A DNA stretch of 64,000 nucleotides from Sphaerothrix gracilis (GCF_030405905.1 NZ_JASATW010000010.1:124001-188000); one strand, 5' to 3'. Shown: positions 30,963-40,815, numbered from the stretch's first letter. The notes: generated by a model not told the origin, from the sequence alone. Program-made: numbers and translations.

Positions 30963-31274
30963 GTGAAGTATTTTTTTCTATCAGACGGCTGGAGAGTCGC
31001 AAGAGTTTGGGAGTTCGGCGGTCTGTGGGATGAGCTTGCCTGGCAGCGCCGGCCCCACATTCAACGCTTGGCGCTCTTTATTGAAGAGCAACAAGAAAAA
31101 TTGTGGCTCTATCAGGTGGAAGAAGCTGTACTAATGGTAGAAGTTAGACCCACTGACGCCAATCATCATCAATCGATTGGACAGGTGGTACTCAAGCGGC
31201 TAATCTCAGCAGAACAGGCGATCGCTCGTCTGTGCGATGCAGAAACCCTCGCCAATCTTAAAGATACAGAATAA
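30963..31274 (+). CDS. Conserved small protein of unknown function
   Basis: The 103-residue protein starts at a GTG and is likely soluble. It reads KYFFLSDGWRVARVWEFGGL, then RRPHIQRLALFIEEQQEKLW, EAVLMVEVRPTDANHHQSIG and a short helix at the end. The beta-rich centre with LWLYQVEEAVLMVEVR suggests a compact fold. I recognise the type as a cyanobacterial hypothetical family without a name. It is a single-gene unit after the FKBP terminator. Confidence 0.6.
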   Translation: MKYFFLSDGWRVARVWEFGGLWDELAWQRRPHIQRLALFIEEQQEKLWLYQVEEAVLMVEVRPTDANHHQSIGQVVLKRLISAEQAIARLCDAETLANLKDTE

Positions 31275-31509
31275 AGCAGCGATCGCCCCACCTGCTGCCG
31301 ACCCAGGGTTAAACGGCTGAACCCCAGGTAGTCAGTTCAGCCCCAGAAGCTTCTAAGCCTGAGACCTGGTACGTGTGGGATTATCTCCTGGCGTTGTTCC
31401 CCCCTTCCGGCTTTTTGTGTCATTGACCATCGCCGCCCTCTTCGTAGCTAACTTTGAGAGAGTTCCAGGCCGTTTCACGGGCGGTTTAGCGTCTTTCTAA
31501 AAGTCGATT

Positions 31510-33531
31510 CTAAAACAGCTCATCCGGGCTGGCTGATTCCGATAAGTTGGTTACAGCCCGCTCTATAGAAGCCAAAGCCCGGTTGTAGCCCAAAACGGCT
31601 GTCACTAAGTTAGCTCTGGCTTCAGTTAGCTCTGACTGCGCACTGAGTACGTCAAGCTGGGTTCCTACCCCAGCGTTAAAGCGTAGCTGAGCTAACTCAA
31701 GGGCTTCTTCCGCCTGCTCCACAGCCAGCTCAGCCGTACGAATATTAGACAGATTGGCTTCTAGAGTGAAGTATGCCTGCTCCACCTGAAAGCGAATTAA
31801 ATTGCGGGTTTCTGAAAAGCGAGTTTCCGCAATTTCAATGTCTCGCTGCCGCTGAGCTGCCTGAGCCACGGCCTGCCCTCCTTCATACAAGTCAATGCTG
31901 ACTCTTGCTCCCAGGGAGTAGGTATCATCAAAGCCTTCGCCCTCGTCTAGGGTATTACGCAGGTTGTAGTTGGCAAACAAGCTGACCTGAGGCCCTAGCT
32001 GAGAGAGGGCAATGCGGCGTTGCTGCTCGCTAATTTCGCGCTGCGCAAGCTGCTGCTCTAGCTCAGCTCGATTGCGAAAGGCTAGAATAATGCTCTCTTC
32101 TAGAGACAAAGGCCAGACATTCGCTAGCTCTGGGGGAACCGAGTCAACTTCTAGCACAGGCGGCAGATTGAGTCGTCTAGCTAGCTGACGCTGAGCAATT
32201 TCTTTTTGACTGAGCGACTGGATCAAATTTTGGCGAGCATTGGCCGCCTGTACCTCAGCTCGCAGCACATCGAAGCGAGTGCCGACTCCGACTTCCTCCC
32301 GTAGCTGAGTATCCTGCAGGTTGCGCTGGGTTTCTTCTAGAAACGAGCGATTAATCCGAATTTGCTCATCAGCTTCTTGCAAGTCGTAGTAGTCAGTAGC
32401 AGTATTTAGCCGCAGCTCGGCCCGGCGGCGCTCAACTTCTAGCTGATTAAAGCGCAGTTGTTGTTCTGCTGCACGAATGTTGGCGGCGCGGCGTCCTGAC
32501 GTGTAGAGATTGTAGTTGACATCTAGGTTGCCACTGACTGTGGTTTGCAGTTCCTCGTCGGTAGAAAATTGACCTCCTCCAATGACCCCACCTGTGGTAC
32601 CTGTGGAGCCTAAAGAAGTTGTTGTGGCCTGACGCGAGGTGATATCGCCGCTGGCACTCACTGTTGGATAAAGAGCTGCTTGTGCTTCCCGCAGCGCTGC
32701 CTGACTTCGCTCTAGCTCTAAAAGGGCGATTTGCAGATCTTCGTTATTTCGGTAAGCCAGTTCAATAGCCTGATCTAGGGTGATTGGCTGGGTGCCAATA
32801 ATCTCAACCTCGTCGGTTTGAGTGGGATACAGCAGCGGATTGGGATCGGCATAGAGGGCTTCAGGCGCTTCACCCGGCTCGGCTATAGATGGCTCATCCG
32901 GTAGCAAATCACCTTCAATTGGCACAATTTCTGGCTCAATCTCGCCGTCGATTGGCTCAGACGGCACAGGCTCAAGCTCTGGAAGATTCTGGGCCACTGT
33001 GGGGGCGCTGTGGCTGTCAGGGTCTACAGCCGAAGTCACCGCTGCTGGCGCCGCCTCGTCTGCGTCTACGGTTGTCGTATTTTCGTCAGTTGGGGCTGGT
33101 AGAGCCGCTGTTTGGGGAATTGTTGAGAAACTGGAATCGGCGGAGTCTGGCTGAGCTGCCGCCGGAGAAGGTAACTGGTTCGCGGCGATATCAGCTACTG
33201 CCGCCGGAGATGAAAACTCAGGTTCACTCTGCGCCATCACTGAGGCGGCTGGTCGCGGCTGTGTTCCCTCTGAGAGCGGCGGTGACTCAGGTAATAGCCT
33301 AGAAGCCTCTGGAGTAGATGCCTGATTTTTGCTGGCAGCGATCGCTGCCTTCTCTGTCAGCACAGCATTCGCTGCGGTGGCAGGATTCAGCGGCTCGATC
33401 GCTACTGAGTTAGCTCCGGCGGTTGTATGAGTCGTCTCGTCAATTGCCGTAGCTGTACTGGGAGACAGGCTGATCACAGTTCCCACGCTCAAACAGACTG
33501 AAGCAACTCGGTAGAGATAAAGTATGCGCAT
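31510..33531 (-). CDS. TolC-family outer membrane channel
   Basis: This is a 673-residue outer membrane efflux protein. A signal peptide (VASVCLSVGTVISLSPSTAT) leads into about 215 residues that are low-complexity and rich in Ala, Pro, Glu and Ser. The two outer-membrane-efflux domains follow from about 247: ITLDQAIELAYRNNEDLQIA in the first half and SLEESIILAFRNRAELEQQL in the second, with long helices such as IRAAEQQLRFNQLEVERRRA. It serves type I secretion or RND efflux in partnership with inner-membrane pumps not seen here. The long acidic extension is typical of cyanobacterial TolC (HgdD/Slr1270 type). Confidence 0.9.
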   Translation of the reverse strand: MRILYLYRVASVCLSVGTVISLSPSTATAIDETTHTTAGANSVAIEPLNPATAANAVLTEKAAIAASKNQASTPEASRLLPESPPLSEGTQPRPAASVMAQSEPEFSSPAAVADIAANQLPSPAAAQPDSADSSFSTIPQTAALPAPTDENTTTVDADEAAPAAVTSAVDPDSHSAPTVAQNLPELEPVPSEPIDGEIEPEIVPIEGDLLPDEPSIAEPGEAPEALYADPNPLLYPTQTDEVEIIGTQPITLDQAIELAYRNNEDLQIALLELERSQAALREAQAALYPTVSASGDITSRQATTTSLGSTGTTGGVIGGGQFSTDEELQTTVSGNLDVNYNLYTSGRRAANIRAAEQQLRFNQLEVERRRAELRLNTATDYYDLQEADEQIRINRSFLEETQRNLQDTQLREEVGVGTRFDVLRAEVQAANARQNLIQSLSQKEIAQRQLARRLNLPPVLEVDSVPPELANVWPLSLEESIILAFRNRAELEQQLAQREISEQQRRIALSQLGPQVSLFANYNLRNTLDEGEGFDDTYSLGARVSIDLYEGGQAVAQAAQRQRDIEIAETRFSETRNLIRFQVEQAYFTLEANLSNIRTAELAVEQAEEALELAQLRFNAGVGTQLDVLSAQSELTEARANLVTAVLGYNRALASIERAVTNLSESASPDELF

Positions 33532-33631
33532 ACAAACTTGCTTACAAAATTAGGGATTCTGCCAAAAGCGCTGTATGGAGAGGTGGGCTTAGGCCCAGCC
33601 TACAGCAACTCTAGAATACTGGAACCTAGAG

Positions 33632-35026
33632 CTAACGCTGGGTTAAATCGGCGGTTTCCAGGGAAGCAGGTCGCTCAGATTGAATGCAGGCGCTGATCAA
33701 AGCTGGAATATCTTCTACCAGCCAAATTTTGCGGCCTAGCTGCCGCTCCAATTCTGCCACACTCATATCATCTAAGAAGTAGCTATCTGCAGGAAGTTTC
33801 TGATCGCCCTGCTTGAGCATCAGCGTCGGCAGCAGCAAGCCATCGCCTAAGTCCCGTTCTGCCAGATTCGCCAGCAAGTCCTGACCGGTTAATAAACCCG
33901 TGACGGTGATTGCCTGACCCCAGTAGTCGCTGGCGATCGCCGCTAAATCTACCGTCAGCCCTTCCACCTGGTTTAGCCGATTGACAACAGGGTCAAAGGC
34001 CGCCTCTACAGCATTGCCAACCACCCAGGTTAAGTGTCTGCGAGGCTGCACCCTCGGCGGCAGCAGGGTCTGAGCGCAGTCCTCAAACTGTCTGAGAAAC
34101 TGACGAATCGACCCCACCCCGTTGCCAATTTGGGGATAGTCTTCGTAATGAGATTCTGGGGGTAGGGGCTGCCGCGCAATTAAAAACCATTCATCGGCTA
34201 GCCAAGCAAATATAGAGCCAAAGCGCTGCTCGAACTCCTGCTGCAAAGCCTGCACCTGCGCAATCACCTCACGGGCCTTCGCGGTAGACACCGGCACCAG
34301 CTCATCGGCGTCAGGCCGAAACCGAGTCAAGCCCACCGGCACCACCGCCACCGAGGCCACAGCTGGAATCTCCCCGGTATGGAAGCGGGCCAAATCTCTC
34401 AGGGTGCGCTCTAAATGAACTCCATCATTGATGCCGGGGCACACCACTACCTGAGCATGAATTTGCAGCCGATGTTCCTGAAACCACTGGAGCTGCTGCA
34501 AAAGCTGCCCGGCTCGCGGATTTTTGAGTAAGTGGCTGCGGATCGCTGGTTCCGTGGCGTGAACTGAGACATACAGCGGCGAAAGCCGCATTTGGGCAAT
34601 GCGTTCCCATTCGGCAGGCGGTAAGTTGGTCAGGGTGAGATAGCTGCCGTAGAGAAAGCTGAGGCGATAGTCGTCATCTTTGAGATAAAGGGTCTGTCGC
34701 TTGCCGGGCGGCTGCTGGTCAATAAAGCAGAAGGGGCAGCGATTATTGCACTGAATTAGCCCGTCAAACAGGGCCGATTCAAATTCCAGACCTAAAGCCT
34801 GATCAAAGTCTTTTTCAATTTCAACCTGGTGCAGCTTACCGGCCGCGTCTAGCACCGCCAACTCCAGTACTTCGTCAGCACAGAGAAACTGATAGTCAAT
34901 CAGGTCGCGGGGTGACTGACCGTTAATCGAAACCAGGCGATCGCCCGGTTCAAAGCCAATTTCCGCCGCAATTGATCCGGGCAGCACGCGGGTAATGGTC
35001 GCTGGCTGAATCGCAGACTTGCTCAC
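33632..35026 (-). CDS. PDZ-radical SAM protein, DUF512/TIGR03279 family
   Basis: The frame extends to 35104, overlapping uppP, but a GTG at 35026 gives the usual N-terminus SKSAIQPATITRVLPGSIAA, 464 residues. A PDZ-like domain (EIGFEPGDRLVSINGQSPRD) is followed by a radical SAM core with the cluster motif CNNRCPFCFIDQQPPGKRQ, then the C-terminal DUF512 region (LADEWFLIARQPLPPESHYE). Members of TIGR03279 are conserved in cyanobacteria and plants. The reaction is not known to me. The gene lies immediately downstream of uppP on the same strand. Confidence 0.85.
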   Translation of the reverse strand: MSKSAIQPATITRVLPGSIAAEIGFEPGDRLVSINGQSPRDLIDYQFLCADEVLELAVLDAAGKLHQVEIEKDFDQALGLEFESALFDGLIQCNNRCPFCFIDQQPPGKRQTLYLKDDDYRLSFLYGSYLTLTNLPPAEWERIAQMRLSPLYVSVHATEPAIRSHLLKNPRAGQLLQQLQWFQEHRLQIHAQVVVCPGINDGVHLERTLRDLARFHTGEIPAVASVAVVPVGLTRFRPDADELVPVSTAKAREVIAQVQALQQEFEQRFGSIFAWLADEWFLIARQPLPPESHYEDYPQIGNGVGSIRQFLRQFEDCAQTLLPPRVQPRRHLTWVVGNAVEAAFDPVVNRLNQVEGLTVDLAAIASDYWGQAITVTGLLTGQDLLANLAERDLGDGLLLPTLMLKQGDQKLPADSYFLDDMSVAELERQLGRKIWLVEDIPALISACIQSERPASLETADLTQR

Positions 35027-35067
35027 AAGAGATACGCAATGACGCCAATCCCATGATGAATCATTTC

Positions 35068-35988
35068 TCAAATATTCGGCATTCGCCCAGTGGCGATCGC
35101 CCACAAGATTGCCAGACCAAAGCCAATGCGGTAGAACACAAACACCCAGGTTGTATGGTCACGCAAAAAGCGAATCAGCCAGTAAATCGCTAGGTAAGAG
35201 GAGATGGCTGAAGCAATCACGCCCGCCGCGATCGCCAGTAAGCCCACATCTCCCGCCTCAACTTCTAGCAGATCGGTCGCTTCCACCAGCCCTGAAATTA
35301 GAATCGCCGGAATACCCAACAGCAGCGAAAAGCGAGCTGCTGTTGGCCGATCAAGCCCAATGAACAATCCGGCGGTAATCGTAGAGCCAGAACGGGAAAC
35401 ACCCGGAATCAAGGCCAGCGCCTGAGCCAGCCCCACCAGAATGCCGTCCCAGAGGCCAACTGCTTCATAACCCCGCTGCCGTTTGCCAACCGCTTCCGCC
35501 AGTCCCAATAGCAGGGCCAAACCGATTGAGGTAATTGCAATGGTCAATGAGCTGCGACCAAAAGCGTCGTACTCTGCCGCAAAAAACAGCTTAACCAACA
35601 GGCCCAGCAATACCAGCGGCAGAGTCCCTAGCAGGATCCCCACCCCCATCCGTAAATCACTGCTTTGATAGTCGCCCTTATTGAGCGCCTGCACCGTCCC
35701 AACACAGACCTGGCGCACATCTGCCCAAAAATAGCCCAAAATAGCGCCGATGCTGCCCAACTGAACCACCGCCGTAAACGCGATCCCCGGATCGCCCCAG
35801 CCCAAAGCCACCGGCACAATCTTGACGTGGGCCGTACTGCTGATGGGCAGAAATTCCGTCAGTCCCTGCACAATACCCACCACAATCGCCTGCCAAAAGT
35901 TGAGCTGTCCTAGCTCCTGAGATGGCACTGCCTGCGCCATTGGCAGGCAATCAAGGCCAGACATCAATTCAAGGAATAGCTGATCCAT
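35068..35988 (-). CDS. uppP: Undecaprenyl-diphosphatase UppP (BacA)
   Basis: This is a 306-residue membrane enzyme that removes a phosphate from undecaprenyl diphosphate to recycle the lipid carrier for cell wall synthesis. Both family motifs are present: GLTEFLPISSTAH at 42-54 (with the catalytic Glu) and PGVSRSGSTITAGL near 199. At least eight hydrophobic helices are visible. Overexpression of this family gives bacitracin resistance in other bacteria. The 3' end is close to the radical SAM gene, so cotranscription is likely. Confidence 0.95.
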   Translation of the reverse strand: MDQLFLELMSGLDCLPMAQAVPSQELGQLNFWQAIVVGIVQGLTEFLPISSTAHVKIVPVALGWGDPGIAFTAVVQLGSIGAILGYFWADVRQVCVGTVQALNKGDYQSSDLRMGVGILLGTLPLVLLGLLVKLFFAAEYDAFGRSSLTIAITSIGLALLLGLAEAVGKRQRGYEAVGLWDGILVGLAQALALIPGVSRSGSTITAGLFIGLDRPTAARFSLLLGIPAILISGLVEATDLLEVEAGDVGLLAIAAGVIASAISSYLAIYWLIRFLRDHTTWVFVFYRIGFGLAILWAIATGRMPNI

Positions 35989-36217
35989 AAATAACTGGCA
36001 ACTGCTAATAAAGGGCCATCTGTCAAAATGTCATCGACATTATCGCAAACTGACTGAACCGCGTCGCTGCCGCTGCTTCTATGTTTGCCAGATAAATAAA
36101 AGTTTTTGAACTTCTAGCAAAGTAACCGGATGAGATAAGCCGCCAGCCTGTAGCTGAATCTGAAAAATTAAACTATGATTATGAACGCTTCCGTATCCCC
36201 CCCCAGGGGATAAAAGT

Positions 36218-36979
36218 GTGTTATTGTTAAAAATAGTTAATTTTTTCTCAGGAAAGCTTTTGTCTTACTACAGCACTTCAACGTCTTATCGCCCGCTGAC
36301 GACAGCCTCCCCTTTCCTGCAGCGGCTCATCAAAATTCCGCAGCGCTGGCAGGTTTTGGCAGCGGCGATATTTTTAGTTGTAGTGCCGGTTTTCTTTCAG
36401 GCACCGTTGGTGCGATCGCTGCCCTGGCTGAGCCTGCTGCTTTCTGGCGGCTGGTTCTTTGCCGGGTTGAGCTTAGCGATGAGCAAGCTGTCTTACGCTA
36501 GGCCGTGGGGTGATTTGCTGGTCGGTTTCACCTGGACTTGGCTAGCAGGATCTATTTATTGGGGCTGGTTTCGCTGGGAACCCCTAATTCATTTACCCAT
36601 TGAAGCGATTGGCCTGCCCATTGTCATTGCTTGTTTGCTGGCTGGACGCGGCTTGGTTGGCAGCTATTTTTATTTGGGATCTCTCTTCGGCACAGCGCTG
36701 ACAGATCTTTATTTTTATTGGACTAATTTAATTCCCTATTGGCGTCAGCTCATGCAGCTACCCTCCGATCAGGCGGCTGACATTCTGCATAGGGCGCTGG
36801 TACAGCTGCAGAGCAGTGGTGGACTCGGCCATGCCTTACTGCTTTTGTGTGTGCTGGTTGTTTGTGGCTGTCTGCCTTTAGCCACCAGCCGCAGTATTCA
36901 CTGGTGGGCCTTTGGCGGCGCTGTCTTCAGCACTATTATTGTGGATAGCCTATTTTTGCTGGTAGCCGCGATCGCATAG
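36218..36979 (+). CDS. DUF3120-type membrane protein
   Basis: This 253-residue integral membrane protein has a GTG start; the exact start is uncertain because the first 30 residues are poorly conserved in character. Hydrophobic segments: LAAAIFLVVVPVFFQAPLV, LSLLLSGGWFFAGLSLAM, FTWTWLAGSIYWGWF, and two or three more in the C-terminal half. The phrase QAPLVRSLPWLSLLLSGGWF is the type of the DUF3120 family, found in cyanobacteria and plastids. No function is known. It stands alone on the plus strand. Confidence 0.75.
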   Translation: MLLLKIVNFFSGKLLSYYSTSTSYRPLTTASPFLQRLIKIPQRWQVLAAAIFLVVVPVFFQAPLVRSLPWLSLLLSGGWFFAGLSLAMSKLSYARPWGDLLVGFTWTWLAGSIYWGWFRWEPLIHLPIEAIGLPIVIACLLAGRGLVGSYFYLGSLFGTALTDLYFYWTNLIPYWRQLMQLPSDQAADILHRALVQLQSSGGLGHALLLLCVLVVCGCLPLATSRSIHWWAFGGAVFSTIIVDSLFLLVAAIA

Positions 36980-37237
36980 GTCTGCTGTCGTTTGTCCTGT
37001 GGGGCTTTGCTTCATGCAGGCTAAATGCGAAAGGATGATGAAGAAGACTGCTCAGCAACTTTGAAAAGGCTCAGGATTCGATTAGATTTAAGCTAGCAAT
37101 AATGCTCAGTAACTTTCACAAGTTTCTTTGGCATAATAGGTGCAGAAATTCAATGCTTAAGAGAGTATGATTGCCCTAGCTTTCATTAAAGGATGTGAGA
37201 GTGCATTATCGATCTAAGTAGCCCTCTCCAGCAGTCG

Positions 37238-38254
37238 ATGAATAGTTCCAAGCCCGTGGTGACTACACAACCTGGTCCTTATCTGGTGTTACAAACCGAG
37301 TCAGGTAGTCGTCACCTGTCTTTGATTGGTAGTAACTGTTGGACGATTGGCCGCAGCGATGACAATAACTTTGTGCTCCCCGATCGCTGGATTTCTCGTA
37401 ACCATGCCATGCTGCAGTGCATGGAAACAGGAGAGTTCTACCTGATCGATTTAGGCAGCCGGAATGGGTCTTTCGTCAATGGGCGACGAGTCAGCGTCCC
37501 TGTGACTCTACACAACGGGGATTCGCTAACTTTCGGCCAAACCGAGCTAAAATTTTTCTGTCCTGCCGTAGAACCCCAGCCGACTTCTGGCATCAATAGC
37601 TTAGACTCTCAAGACTTCACGGCTACAGCCACGCTGCACGTTCGCCGCCTGATCTCAGTTATGGTCGTAGACATCCGTGACTTTACGATCATGACGCGGC
37701 AGCTTGACGAAAAAGTGCTTTCAGAAGTGATTGGCACCTGGTTTCGCTGTGCGGGGGAAATTATCGGCGAGTACGGTAGCTGGGTAGATAAATACATTGG
37801 TGATGCGGTCATGGCCGTTTGGATTCATGGCACTCAGGGCGTTGATTCAGAAGAAATGCTGCAAATTGCCCGTGCTATTAGCGCCCTCCATAAAATGACT
37901 AGCCATCTGCATGAGCGCTATCCGCTCCCTTTTCCCATTCGAATTGGGGCAGGTTTAAACACGGGTTATGCAATGGTGGGCAATACGGGAACGGGTGACC
38001 GCCCTGACTATACGGCGCTAGGCGATACGGTCAATGCCGCTTTTCGGTTTGAATCTTCCACTAAGCAGCTAGGTCTTGACATTGCTTTGGGAGAAACAAC
38101 CTACGAATACCTCTCTGGCAGCAGCGCCAACGAACAGGTTTTTAAGCGCTACACGGTCAGCATGAAGGGATACGACGATCCGATTCAAACCCATGCTGGG
38201 ACGTTCTCCGATTTAGATAGATTCTTGAAGCTGCACAGTCAGGCTCTCTCATAA
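37238..38254 (+). CDS. FHA-domain adenylate/guanylate cyclase
   Basis: This is a 338-residue soluble protein. The FHA domain (about 16-108) has GRSDDNNFVLPDRWISRNHA and SRNGSFVNGR, residues that bind phosphothreonine. The class III cyclase domain (138-320) has metal Asp145 in MVVDIRDFTIM and Asp189 in DKYIGDAVMAVW, and the catalytic Asn266 and Arg270 in LGDTVNAAFRFE. Asp257 in RPDYTALGD is the residue that usually selects ATP. So it likely makes cAMP in response to a protein-kinase signal. It is a single gene directly upstream of psbU, but with 160 bp between them. Confidence 0.9.
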   Translation: MNSSKPVVTTQPGPYLVLQTESGSRHLSLIGSNCWTIGRSDDNNFVLPDRWISRNHAMLQCMETGEFYLIDLGSRNGSFVNGRRVSVPVTLHNGDSLTFGQTELKFFCPAVEPQPTSGINSLDSQDFTATATLHVRRLISVMVVDIRDFTIMTRQLDEKVLSEVIGTWFRCAGEIIGEYGSWVDKYIGDAVMAVWIHGTQGVDSEEMLQIARAISALHKMTSHLHERYPLPFPIRIGAGLNTGYAMVGNTGTGDRPDYTALGDTVNAAFRFESSTKQLGLDIALGETTYEYLSGSSANEQVFKRYTVSMKGYDDPIQTHAGTFSDLDRFLKLHSQALS

Positions 38255-38414
38255 GAACTGTCAATAGCTGCGCTCGGCTGGTTCTGTTGCAGACAGGCTC
38301 GCAGCTCCTGTTTTAATCGAATTTAATCGAAGCCCATCTGTGACAGCGAAAATGGTAGTCTCTAATAGATGCTGTGTATAAATCTTCGTTTAATTTGACG
38401 AGAGGAATGGGTTG

Positions 38415-38867
38415 ATGAAACGACTATTAGGCGTGCTGATGGCACTGGGTATTTTAGTAAGCGGCTGGATGGGCTTGGGCACAACCCAAGCGGCTTTGGC
38501 TGCTGAGTTTAATGCGACAGTTTCTGCTCCAGCACCGCTGTTAGCTCAAATCTTTCGAGATGCCGTTAAGGGCAATCCGCGCAATGCAGTAGACGATAAG
38601 CTGCGGACTGAATATGGCTCCAAAATCGATCTTAATAATGCCAATATCACTGCATTTACTAAGTATCCGGGCCTGTATCCCACAATTGCCCGCAAAATTT
38701 TAGCCAATTCGCCTTTTGATACGGTTGAAGACGTGCTGGATATGCCGGGACTTAGCGATCGCGAAATTGATCGGCTTAAAGCTAACCTAGACAACTTCAC
38801 CGTGACGCCCCCAGATCCGGCTCTAGTGGAAGGTGCCGATCGCTTCAATAACGGCGTTTACAAGTAA
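38415..38867 (+). CDS. psbU: Photosystem II 12 kDa extrinsic protein PsbU
   Basis: PsbU is a lumenal subunit that stabilises the manganese cluster and protects photosystem II from heat and oxidation. The ATG at 38415 is chosen (150 residues) because GAGGAATGGG precedes it; a TTG three bases earlier is in frame. A signal peptide (LLGVLMALGILVSGWMGLGT) ends near LAAEF. The mature part has two helix-hairpin-helix-like motifs: KIDLNNANITAFTKYPGLYP and FDTVEDVLDMPGLSDREIDR. It ends in DRFNNGVYK, the standard C-terminus. Confidence 0.96.
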   Translation: MKRLLGVLMALGILVSGWMGLGTTQAALAAEFNATVSAPAPLLAQIFRDAVKGNPRNAVDDKLRTEYGSKIDLNNANITAFTKYPGLYPTIARKILANSPFDTVEDVLDMPGLSDREIDRLKANLDNFTVTPPDPALVEGADRFNNGVYK

Positions 38868-38980
38868 CAGAGCCGCCGTCTAAACTGATTCGTCTCTAAA
38901 ATCTCCAGCCAGAACGCTCTTTATGGAGTAGGTTAAATCAAAGGCAGCCATGCCATCTGACCTACCCTGAGGAGCGTTTC

Positions 38981-40660
38981 TTGTCTTACGATTCTGCTAA
39001 TTCGTTATGTATAGATGAGTTTGATGTGCTGGTCGTTGGTGGTGGGGCCGCGGGACTCTATGCATCGCTGTGTCTGCCAGCCCACTACAAGGTCGGCTTG
39101 ATTACCAAAGATACGTTGTCCCTGTCGGCTAGTGATTGGGCGCAGGGAGGCATTGCTGCCGCGATCGCTCCCGAGGATTCGCCTACGCTTCATGTTCAAG
39201 ATACGCTGCGAGCAGGCGCTGGACTGTGCGATCTAGCCGCGGTCAATTTGCTAGTGGCCGAAGCGGCTGACTGTATTCAGGCACTCCTGCAGATGGGGGT
39301 CGCCTTTGATATGAAAGAGGGTCGGCCAGCGCTGACCTTAGAGGCAGCCCATTCCCGGCACCGCGTCCTCCACGCTGCCGACACTACAGGCCGGGCTGTA
39401 GTCTCGACGCTGACTGAGCAGGTGATTAAGCGGCCTAACATTCAAATTTTTTCAGAAACTTTTGTCTTAGACCTGTGGACTGAAAGCGGTACATGCCGGG
39501 GCGTCAGCGTTTTGCTGCAGGACCAGGTGTGCTGGATTGCCGCCCGGGCTGTGGTCTTAGCAACCGGGGGCGGCGGCCAGGTATTTGCCCAAACCACTAA
39601 TCCCTCAGCCAGTACCGGCGATGGCGTAGCAATGGCGTGGCGGGCGGCGGCGCTGCTGCGGGATCTGGAGTTTGTCCAGTTTCATCCGACGGCGCTGACC
39701 AAAGCCGGAGCACCTCGATTCCTGATCAGCGAAGCCGTACGAGGAGAAGGGGCGCATTTAGTCGATAAAACAGGTCATCGCTTTGCTTTTGACTATCATC
39801 CCAAAGGGGAACTAGCCCCGCGCGACGTGGTCAGTCGCGCCATTTTTAGTCATCTGCAGCAAACCGAAGCGCAGCCAGCAGAAGCAGTGGTTTGGCTAGA
39901 TCTACGACCGATTGAGGCTGAGCGTATTCGCCATCGTTTTCCCAACATCATTCAGGTCTGCCAGCACTGGGATATCAACGTGTTTGAGCAGCCAGTTCCG
40001 GTTTCCCCAGCGGCCCACTACTGGATGGGGGGCATCTTTACTCACCTGGATAGCCGCACGACTTTGACTGGTCTCTATGCGGTGGGAGAAAATGCCAGCA
40101 CGGGGGTTCACGGGGCCAATCGCCTTGCCAGTAACTCTTTACTGGAATGCCTTGTCTTTGGGGCGCAGCTCCGAAACCTCCAGCTACCAAGCCAGCTAGG
40201 CGATCGCCCCCAGCCCAGCTATCAAAAATTGCCTCAGCATTTTCAGGCCCAGGCCGAACAGCTACAGCACTGGCGTCAGGCTCTGCCCGCCCTCATTTGG
40301 CAAAGCGCCGGAATTTCGCGCGAGCAGGAAACCCTAGCGGCGGCGATCGCCCAGGTGCAAGACTGGCGCCAGCAGCTTATCCATTCCGAGCTAAGTCACT
40401 TCATGGCCCAGCTCCAGCCGGGCGAGGGCCTCAAGCTCTCAGCCGAAGCGGGGCAGCTTTTGCGGCAGTGGGGCGAACTGCGTAATCTGCTAGATATTGC
40501 CTGGCTAATTCTGCGCAGCGCCGCTTTTCGGACTGAAAGCCGGGGCGGTCACTATCGCTGTGACTTTCCGCAGGCAGCCCCAGACTGGCAAGCACATACG
40601 CTGGTTCAAGGCGATCGCTATTGGCGCTCTGAGCCGATAGCGCCTGATTTACCGGCTTAG
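38981..40660 (+). CDS. nadB: L-aspartate oxidase NadB
   Basis: NadB oxidises L-aspartate to iminoaspartate, the first step in de novo NAD synthesis. The 559-residue flavoprotein has an FAD motif FDVLVVGGGAAGLYASL (13-29), then SASDWAQGGIAAAI, and the active-site loop LEAAHSRHRVLHAADTTGRA. The second conserved part is FVQFHPTALTK, with SEAVRGEGAHLVDK and VGENASTGVHGANRLASNSL. The start is a TTG (LSYDSANSL) with TGAGGAGCG in good position. It overlaps a small convergent frame at its 3' end. Confidence 0.94.
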   Translation: MSYDSANSLCIDEFDVLVVGGGAAGLYASLCLPAHYKVGLITKDTLSLSASDWAQGGIAAAIAPEDSPTLHVQDTLRAGAGLCDLAAVNLLVAEAADCIQALLQMGVAFDMKEGRPALTLEAAHSRHRVLHAADTTGRAVVSTLTEQVIKRPNIQIFSETFVLDLWTESGTCRGVSVLLQDQVCWIAARAVVLATGGGGQVFAQTTNPSASTGDGVAMAWRAAALLRDLEFVQFHPTALTKAGAPRFLISEAVRGEGAHLVDKTGHRFAFDYHPKGELAPRDVVSRAIFSHLQQTEAQPAEAVVWLDLRPIEAERIRHRFPNIIQVCQHWDINVFEQPVPVSPAAHYWMGGIFTHLDSRTTLTGLYAVGENASTGVHGANRLASNSLLECLVFGAQLRNLQLPSQLGDRPQPSYQKLPQHFQAQAEQLQHWRQALPALIWQSAGISREQETLAAAIAQVQDWRQQLIHSELSHFMAQLQPGEGLKLSAEAGQLLRQWGELRNLLDIAWLILRSAAFRTESRGGHYRCDFPQAAPDWQAHTLVQGDRYWRSEPIAPDLPA

Positions 40661-40815
40661 GGCAAAGGCCACTCCAGAGTCTGTAGGTCTGACGTCAGCG
40701 GCTCGCCTAGCTCAAAAAAGTCAGTCTGTAGATAGCTAGAAAGAAAGTAGAAGATGGCAGTAAAGGCGATCGCATGAAGGATGGTTGTAAAGCGCAGGCT
40801 GTGAAGTTTTGCCAT
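40657..40815 (-). CDS. Possible 52-residue single-helix membrane protein
   Basis: A short frame with an ATG start reads MAKLHSLRFTTILHAIAFTA, then IFYFLSSYLQTDFFELGEPL, and ends SDLQTLEWPLP. A single hydrophobic stretch at about 10-27 is followed by an amphipathic, acidic tail. Its stop overlaps the nadB stop region by 4 bp. The frame is clean and translates to a plausible small membrane protein. I cannot name a family, so it remains likely but unproven. Confidence 0.45.
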   Translation of the reverse strand: MAKLHSLRFTTILHAIAFTAIFYFLSSYLQTDFFELGEPLTSDLQTLEWPLP

